Assembly (NCBI RefSeq): GCF_001476815.1
Contig: NZ_LDSL01000038.1
Location: 33,431-97,430 of the forward strand
Source: Pseudacidovorax intermedius
GTDB taxonomy: Bacteria > Pseudomonadota > Gammaproteobacteria > Burkholderiales > Burkholderiaceae_C
Length of the DNA stretch: 64,000 nucleotides
Direction: 5' to 3'
Within the stretch, counting starts at the first letter, position 1; each line of letters begins with the position of its first letter. The notes under the pieces were generated by a model. The model had not been told where the DNA came from, made no database searches, and was given only the letters and a program-made list of their open reading frames with translations. Positions 59,113-64,000 of this stretch are shown piece by piece. The position numbers and the translations under genes are program-made.

Positions 59113-61902
59113 ATGACCGAGAAGAAAACGCTGCTGCTGGTCGATGGCTCCAGCTACCTGTACCGCGCCTTCCATGCCATGCCCGATCTGCGCGCGGTGC
59201 CCGGCGACCCCAACAGCCCGGCCACCGGCGCCATCCGGGGCATGATCAACATGATGCAGGCGCTTCGCCGCGAGGTGCGTGCCGACTACGCGGCCTGCGT
59301 CTTCGACGCGCCCGGCAAGACCTTCCGCGACGACTGGTATCCCGAGTACAAGGCCCACCGCGCCCCGATGCCCGACGACCTGCGTGCACAGATCGCACCG
59401 ATCCACCAGGTGGTGCGGCTGCTGGGCTGGCCGGTGCTGTGCGTGCCCGACGTGGAGGCCGACGACGTGATCGGCACGCTGGCACGCACCGCGGCCGGCC
59501 AGGCCATCGAGGTGATCGTGAGCAGCGGCGACAAGGACCTGTCGCAGCTGGTCGACGAGCACGTCACCATCATCGACACCATGAGCGGCAAGCGCCGCGA
59601 CGTGGCCGGCGTGACGGCCGAATTCGGCGTGCCGCCCTCGCTGATGGTGGACTACCAGACGCTGGTGGGCGACGCGGTGGACAACGTGCCCGGCGTGGAC
59701 AAGGTCGGTCCCAAGACGGCCGCCAAATGGCTGACGCAGTACGGCTCGCTCGACGCGCTGATCGCCCATGCCGCCGACATCAAAGGCCAGGCCGGCGAGA
59801 ACCTGCGCCGTGCGCTGGAATGGCTGCCCCAGGGCCGGCGCCTGGTCACCATCCGCACCGACTGCGACCTGGCGGGTCATGTGGAAGGCCTGCCCGCGCT
59901 GGAGGCCATCGCCATCCAGCCGCTGCAGACCGAGGAACTGAAGGCCTTCTACGAGCAGTACGGCTTCAAGAGCCTCGCCAAGAGCCTGGAGGCGCATGCC
60001 GCCGCGCCCGAACTGCTGGGCCACGGGGGCGCGCAAACGGGCGAGGGCGGCACCGGCCTGCTCGACGGCACGCTGGCCGCAGCCGCCGAGCGCGCCAGCA
60101 ACCTGGTCTACGACACGGTGCTCGACTGGACCGCCTTCGACGCCTGGATGGACAAGCTGCAGGCGGCCGAGCTGGTCGCCATCGACACCGAGACCAGCTC
60201 GCTGGACGAGATGAAGGCCGAGATCGTCGGCATCAGCTTCAGCGTCACGCCTGGCGAGGCCGCCTACGTGCCGCTGGCCCACGACTACCCGGATGCGCCC
60301 GAGCAACTGCCGCGCGACGAGGTGCTGGCCCGCATGAAGCCCTGGCTGGAGGACGCCAGCTGCCACAAGCTGGGCCAGCACATCAAGTACGACCGCCACG
60401 TCTTCGCCAACCACGGCATCGAGGTGCAGGGCTACGTGCACGACACCATGCTGCAGAGCTACGTGCTCGAAGTGCACAAGCCGCACGGCCTGGCCAGCCT
60501 GGCCGAGCGCCACACCGGCCGCAGCGGCATCGATTACGAGGACCTGTGCGGCAAGGGCGCGCACCAGATTCCCTTCAGCCAGGTTGCCATCGACAAGGCG
60601 GCCGAATACTCCTGCGAGGACAGCGACCAGACGCTGGACGTGCACCGCGTGCTGTGGCCGCAGCTGCAGGCCGACGAGCGGCTGAAGTTCGTGTACGAAC
60701 TGGAGATCGCCAGCAGCGAGACGCTCTACCGCATCGAGCGCAACGGCGTGATGATCGACGCCGGCGCGCTGGCGGCGCAGAGCCACGAACTCGGTCAGCG
60801 CATCGTGGCGCTGGAGCAGCAGGCCTACGAGATCGCCGGCCAGCCCTTCAACCTGGGCAGTCCCAAGCAGATCGGCGACATCTTCTTCAACAAGCTGGGC
60901 CTGCCCGTGGTCAAGAAGACGCCGAGCGGTGCGCCGAGCACCGACGAAGAGGTGCTGGAGAAGCTGGCCGAGGACTATCCGCTGCCGGCTAAGATCCTGG
61001 AGCACCGGGGCCTGTCCAAGCTCAAGAGCACCTACACCGACAAATTGGCGCAGATGGCGCTGCCGCGCACGGGGCGCGTGCACACGCACTATGCGCAGGC
61101 GGTGGCGGTGACCGGCCGGCTGTCGAGCAACGACCCGAACCTGCAGAACATTCCCGTGCGCACCACCGAAGGCCGCCGCATCCGCGAGGCTTTCGTCGCG
61201 CCGGAGGGCCGCGTGATCGCCAGCGCCGACTATTCGCAGATCGAGCTGCGCATCATGGCCCACATCAGCGGCGACGAGGCATTGCTGCGGGCCTTCAACG
61301 AAGGCATCGACGTGCACCGCGCGACGGCCGCCGAGGTGTTCGGCAGCACGCCCGAGCAGGTCAGCAGCGAGCAGCGCCGCTATGCCAAGGTCATCAACTT
61401 CGGCCTGATCTACGGCATGAGCAGCTTCGGCCTGGCGCGCAACCTGGGCATCGACAACACGGCGGCCAAGAGCTACATCGACCGCTACTTCGCGCGCTAC
61501 CCGGGCGTGAAGAACTACATGGACGAGACGCGCGCCAGCGCCAAGGAAAAGGGCTATGTCGAGACGGTGTTCGGCCGGCGCCTGTACCTGCCCGAGATCC
61601 GCTCGCCCAACGGCCCGCGGCGCGGCGCGGCCGAACGCGCGGCCATCAACGCGCCCATGCAGGGCACGGCGGCGGACCTGATCAAGCTGAGCATGAATGC
61701 GGTGCAGAAAGCGCTGGACGACCAGGGCCTGGGCACGAAGATGGTCATGCAGGTGCACGACGAACTGGTGTTCGAGGTGCCCGAGGCGGAGGTCGACTGG
61801 GTGCGGGCGGAAGTGCCGCGCATCATGGCCGGCGTGGCCGAACTGAAGGTGCCGCTGCTGGCCGAGATCGGCTTCGGTCCGAACTGGGAGAAGGCGCATT
61901 GA
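59113..61902 (+). CDS. polA: DNA polymerase I
   Basis: This 929-residue protein has three domains. The 5'-3' exonuclease (KTLLLVDGSSYLYRAFHAMP, SSGDKDLSQLVD, DNVPGVDKVGPKTAAKWL) spans residues 1 to about 295. The 3'-5' exonuclease has its metal site intact (AIDTETSSLDEMKAE). The polymerase has motif A SADYSQIELRIMAH, motif B YAKVINFGLIYGMSSFG and motif C MQVHDELVFEV. It fills gaps in repair and removes Okazaki primers. The ATG at 59113 is fixed by the conserved N-terminus; the frame extends 35 codons upstream without similarity. Confidence 0.97.
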   Translation: MTEKKTLLLVDGSSYLYRAFHAMPDLRAVPGDPNSPATGAIRGMINMMQALRREVRADYAACVFDAPGKTFRDDWYPEYKAHRAPMPDDLRAQIAPIHQVVRLLGWPVLCVPDVEADDVIGTLARTAAGQAIEVIVSSGDKDLSQLVDEHVTIIDTMSGKRRDVAGVTAEFGVPPSLMVDYQTLVGDAVDNVPGVDKVGPKTAAKWLTQYGSLDALIAHAADIKGQAGENLRRALEWLPQGRRLVTIRTDCDLAGHVEGLPALEAIAIQPLQTEELKAFYEQYGFKSLAKSLEAHAAAPELLGHGGAQTGEGGTGLLDGTLAAAAERASNLVYDTVLDWTAFDAWMDKLQAAELVAIDTETSSLDEMKAEIVGISFSVTPGEAAYVPLAHDYPDAPEQLPRDEVLARMKPWLEDASCHKLGQHIKYDRHVFANHGIEVQGYVHDTMLQSYVLEVHKPHGLASLAERHTGRSGIDYEDLCGKGAHQIPFSQVAIDKAAEYSCEDSDQTLDVHRVLWPQLQADERLKFVYELEIASSETLYRIERNGVMIDAGALAAQSHELGQRIVALEQQAYEIAGQPFNLGSPKQIGDIFFNKLGLPVVKKTPSGAPSTDEEVLEKLAEDYPLPAKILEHRGLSKLKSTYTDKLAQMALPRTGRVHTHYAQAVAVTGRLSSNDPNLQNIPVRTTEGRRIREAFVAPEGRVIASADYSQIELRIMAHISGDEALLRAFNEGIDVHRATAAEVFGSTPEQVSSEQRRYAKVINFGLIYGMSSFGLARNLGIDNTAAKSYIDRYFARYPGVKNYMDETRASAKEKGYVETVFGRRLYLPEIRSPNGPRRGAAERAAINAPMQGTAADLIKLSMNAVQKALDDQGLGTKMVMQVHDELVFEVPEAEVDWVRAEVPRIMAGVAELKVPLLAEIGFGPNWEKAH

Positions 61903-61994
61903 TGGGCTTCTCCCCCCATGCCGCTTCGCGGCTCCCCCTCTCTGTCGCCTTCGCTTCAACGTCGAACGACTCAATGAAATCGCCCCCAGACTCC

Positions 61995-63290
61995 ATGCAA
62001 CCCAAGCTCCGCTCCCTCATCCTCGCCCTGGCACTGACGGTTGCTGTCGCGCCCGCATTCGCCCAGCGCGACGCGCGCATCGACACGCTGGCCCAGCAGC
62101 AGAAACAGCCGCTGCTCGACACCCTGTCGCAGCTCGTCGCCATCGAATCCGGCAGCCGCGACATCGACGGCCTGGACCGCATGGCGGCGCTGGTGGCCGG
62201 GCGCCTTCGGGCACTGGGCGGGCAGGTGTCGGTGATCGAGCCGGGCAGTGCCGAGTCGCCCGAGGTCTACCGCATGGGCGACACGCCCGAGCAGATCGGC
62301 AAGATGGTGCGCGCCACCTTCGAGGGCACGGGCAAGGCGCGCATCCTGCTGATTGCGCACATGGACACGGTCTACACCATCGGCATGGGCGCGCGGCAGC
62401 CCTTCCGCATCGAGGGCGACAAGGCCTATGGCCTGGGCATCGCCGACGACAAGCAGGGCATCGCCGTGATCCTGCACACGCTGGCCATGCTCAAGGAACT
62501 GGGCTTCAAGGACTACGGCCGCATCACCGTGCTCATCAACGGCGACGAGGAGATCAGCTCGCCCGGTTCGCGCGCGCTCATCAGCAGGCTGGGCGCCGAG
62601 CACGACGTGGTGATGTCGCACGAAGGCGCCTATGCCAGCGACGACAAGCTGTCGCTGGCCACCGCCGGCATCGGTGCCGTCACGCTCAAGGTGCAGGGCA
62701 AGGCCTCGCACGCGGGCTCGGCGCCCGAGCGCGGCGTCAACGCCTTCTACGAGATGGCCCACCAGGTGCTGCAGATGCGCGACCTGTCCGATCCGGCCAC
62801 CGGCCTCAAGATGAACTGGACCGTGGGGCAGGCCGGCAACAACCGCAACGTGATCCCGGCCTCGGCCCAGGCCATGGCCGACGTGCGGGTGATCAAGGTG
62901 GCCGATTACGACCGGCTGGAGCGCGCCATCCAGGAGCGGGTGAAGAAGCAGCTGATTCCCGACGCCAAGGTCGAGGCCGTGTTCGAGCGCCGTCGCCCGC
63001 CGCTGGAGGCCAACGCCGCCGCGCTGGCGCTGGCCAAACATGCACAGGGCATCTACGGCGAGCTTGGCCGCACACTGGGCGCCGACGACAAGGTGGCCGG
63101 CGGCGGCACCGATGCGGCCTTTGCGGGCCTCTCGGGCAAGGCGGCCGTGGTCGAGCGCTTCGGCCTGCAGGGCTATGGCGCGCACACGGCCGATGCCGAG
63201 TACGTGCTGATCGACTCCATCGCGCCGCGGCTGTACCTGACGACGCGGCTGATCATGGACGTGTCGGCGGGGAAGGTCGCGCCACGCTGA
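61995..63290 (+). CDS. Exported M20-family metallopeptidase (carboxypeptidase G2-like)
   Basis: This 431-residue protein has a signal peptide (MQPKLRSLILALALTVAVAPAFA) and then the M20 core. Metal ligands are in LLIAHMDTVY, GIADDKQG, NGDEEISSPGS (catalytic Glu plus ligand) and the C-terminal YGAHTADAEYV. The dimerisation domain carries GKASHAGSAPERGVNA. It probably releases C-terminal Glu from peptides or folates in the periplasm. ATG at 61995 starts the signal peptide; ATG at 61974 is an in-frame alternative. The 92-bp gap after polA holds a GCCGC/GCGGC mini-hairpin. Confidence 0.92.
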   Translation: MQPKLRSLILALALTVAVAPAFAQRDARIDTLAQQQKQPLLDTLSQLVAIESGSRDIDGLDRMAALVAGRLRALGGQVSVIEPGSAESPEVYRMGDTPEQIGKMVRATFEGTGKARILLIAHMDTVYTIGMGARQPFRIEGDKAYGLGIADDKQGIAVILHTLAMLKELGFKDYGRITVLINGDEEISSPGSRALISRLGAEHDVVMSHEGAYASDDKLSLATAGIGAVTLKVQGKASHAGSAPERGVNAFYEMAHQVLQMRDLSDPATGLKMNWTVGQAGNNRNVIPASAQAMADVRVIKVADYDRLERAIQERVKKQLIPDAKVEAVFERRRPPLEANAAALALAKHAQGIYGELGRTLGADDKVAGGGTDAAFAGLSGKAAVVERFGLQGYGAHTADAEYVLIDSIAPRLYLTTRLIMDVSAGKVAPR

Positions 63291-63310
63291 AAGGCCGGCA
63301 TCCTTCAGCG

Positions 63311-63477
63311 CTCAGAAGGTGTGAGTGAACCCGCCATGCCCGCTCGTCCTGCCAAAACACGGCCACTCTGCGTTGCAAATGCTCGCCATAGCCCGAGCTA
63401 TGGCTGCGCTTTGCGCCTTGATTGGCCGCGTTTTCGCAGCCCGCTCGGCCACGCCGGATTCACTCACACCTTCTGAG
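63311..63477. repeat. Long inverted-repeat element between convergent genes
   Basis: A perfect 19-bp terminal inverted repeat (63311-63329 and 63459-63477, CTCAGAAGGTGTGAGTGAA and its complement) encloses a second nested pair: CTGCCAAAACACGGCCA against the complement of TGGCCGCGTTTTCGCAG, and GCCATAGC/GCTATGGC near the centre. The whole 167 bp can fold into one long stem. It lies between the M20 peptidase gene and the convergent MFS gene and supplies the MFS stop codon. It is probably a mobile miniature element acting as a two-way terminator. Confidence 0.7.
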
Positions 63478-64000
63478 TCCTGGCGCGCCGGAAGAAGGCC
63501 GCGCTGGCCACCGCGAGCAGTGCGGCGCCGCAACCGGCGTAGCGCATGGCGTCGGCCAGGCCCTGGCGCAGCGCGGCGCGTGCCGCCGCCGTGCCCATGT
63601 CGCCGGGCAGCAGCGGCTGCAAGCCGGCCATGTGGCCGGCCGCGATGTCCTGGGCCAGCCGCCAGAGTTGCGCCGCTGACTGGCCCGGCAAGGCGTCGGC
63701 GAGTCCGCGTGCCACGCCCAGCACCAGCACCAGTCCCATGAGCGCGATGTTGAGCGCCAGCGTGATCAGGCGCACGCTGAAGTCGATGCCCGAGGCCATG
63801 CCGGCGCGCGCGGCCGGCACGGCGCCGGTCGTGGTGTTGGTCACCGGCGAATTCGTCAGGCCCAGGCCCGTCCCGGCCGCGGCGCAGGCGGCGAGCACGG
63901 TCGCCACGCTGCCGCCGGCGTCACCCGCCGCCATGAGCAGGAAGCCGCCGGCCATGAGCCCGAGGCCGGCCGGGATCACGCGTGCCGCGCCGTGGCGCAG
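63464..64000 (-). CDS. MFS transporter, C-terminal part, truncated by window edge
   Basis: The visible 178 codons encode the last membrane segments of a major facilitator of the 14-helix drug:proton type: GLMAGGFLLMAAG, ACAAAGTGLGLTNSPVTNTTTGAVPAARAGMASGIDFSVR, LALNIALMGLVLVLGVARGL and a terminal AGCGAALLAVASAAFF. The TNSP...AGMASG pattern is typical of EmrB/QacA-like efflux proteins. The last five codons and the stop lie inside the inverted-repeat element at 63311-63477. The N-terminal part is outside the window. Confidence 0.85.
   Translation of the reverse strand: MRHGAARVIPAGLGLMAGGFLLMAAGDAGGSVATVLAACAAAGTGLGLTNSPVTNTTTGAVPAARAGMASGIDFSVRLITLALNIALMGLVLVLGVARGLADALPGQSAAQLWRLAQDIAAGHMAGLQPLLPGDMGTAAARAALRQGLADAMRYAGCGAALLAVASAAFFRRARTQKV

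Noticed and set aside
58564..61974. Very long open frame on the minus strand opposite polA (over 1100 codons)
   Set aside because: It is the antisense shadow of polA in very GC-rich DNA. The translation is a low-complexity mix of His, Val, Gly, Arg and Leu with no domain.

Overview
This is a very GC-rich window whose gene content and order point to a betaproteobacterium of the Burkholderiales, most likely Comamonadaceae. The clues are azurin, a guaC-type GMP reductase, the thrB / DUF2782-like / polA neighbourhood, BPSS1780-like and OmpW proteins, and family-style intergenic repeats. No ribosomal RNA or phylogenetic marker is present, so this is an inference.

Positions 1-37800 are a large catabolic island. 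After the 3' end of a TesB-type thioesterase come a divergent adrenodoxin-type ferredoxin and a long operon (784-15385). It encodes a two-subunit Rieske oxygenase, an SDR, an alpha/beta hydrolase, an HMG-CoA-synthase-like/OB-fold fusion, an SCP-x-like thiolase, three crotonases, a 3-hydroxyacyl-CoA dehydrogenase, a phytoene-desaturase-like flavoprotein, an acyl-CoA dehydrogenase with an extra N-terminal domain and a CaiB-type CoA transferase. Next are a TRAP transporter operon with accessory unknowns and a CoA ligase (15546-22600), a TetR repressor, a ferredoxin reductase, a Liv-type ABC transporter with an embedded acyl-CoA synthetase (24661-31319), a second TetR, and an operon of acyl-CoA dehydrogenases, an alpha-methylacyl-CoA-racemase-type protein, a DUF2889-like protein and a crotonase (32198-37792). 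Five copies of one inverted repeat (TANWCCG-N6-CGGWCTA) lie in front of these units, so the block looks like one regulon under the paired TetR repressors. The logic is uptake, CoA activation, ring or side-chain oxygenation and beta-oxidation-like shortening of a methyl-branched aromatic or alicyclic acid. The exact substrate is unknown.

Positions 37884-47337 resemble the alk alkane-oxidation set. They hold an acyl-CoA synthetase (AlkK-like), aldehyde dehydrogenase (AlkH-like), OmpW porin (AlkL-like), a MalT/AlkS-type LuxR regulator, a GMC alcohol dehydrogenase (AlkJ-like), a membrane di-iron desaturase/hydroxylase and a rubredoxin. There is no canonical AlkB; a histidine-box desaturase-family enzyme takes its place. 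A shared ACTTTCG-containing box sits in front of the transcription units. A FadA/FadB pair follows (47471-50847).

Positions 50850-51300 hold the decayed remains of an IS21-type element (istB fragment and terminal repeats). They abut a tRNA-Ala(CGC) gene and mark the edge of the accessory region. From 51709 to the end the genes are chromosomal housekeeping: GMP reductase, OmpW, azurin, UvrD helicase, a BPSS1780-like membrane protein, homoserine kinase, a DUF2782-like exported protein, DNA polymerase I, an M20 peptidase and the 3' end of an MFS transporter. At least uvrD and polA look leaderless.
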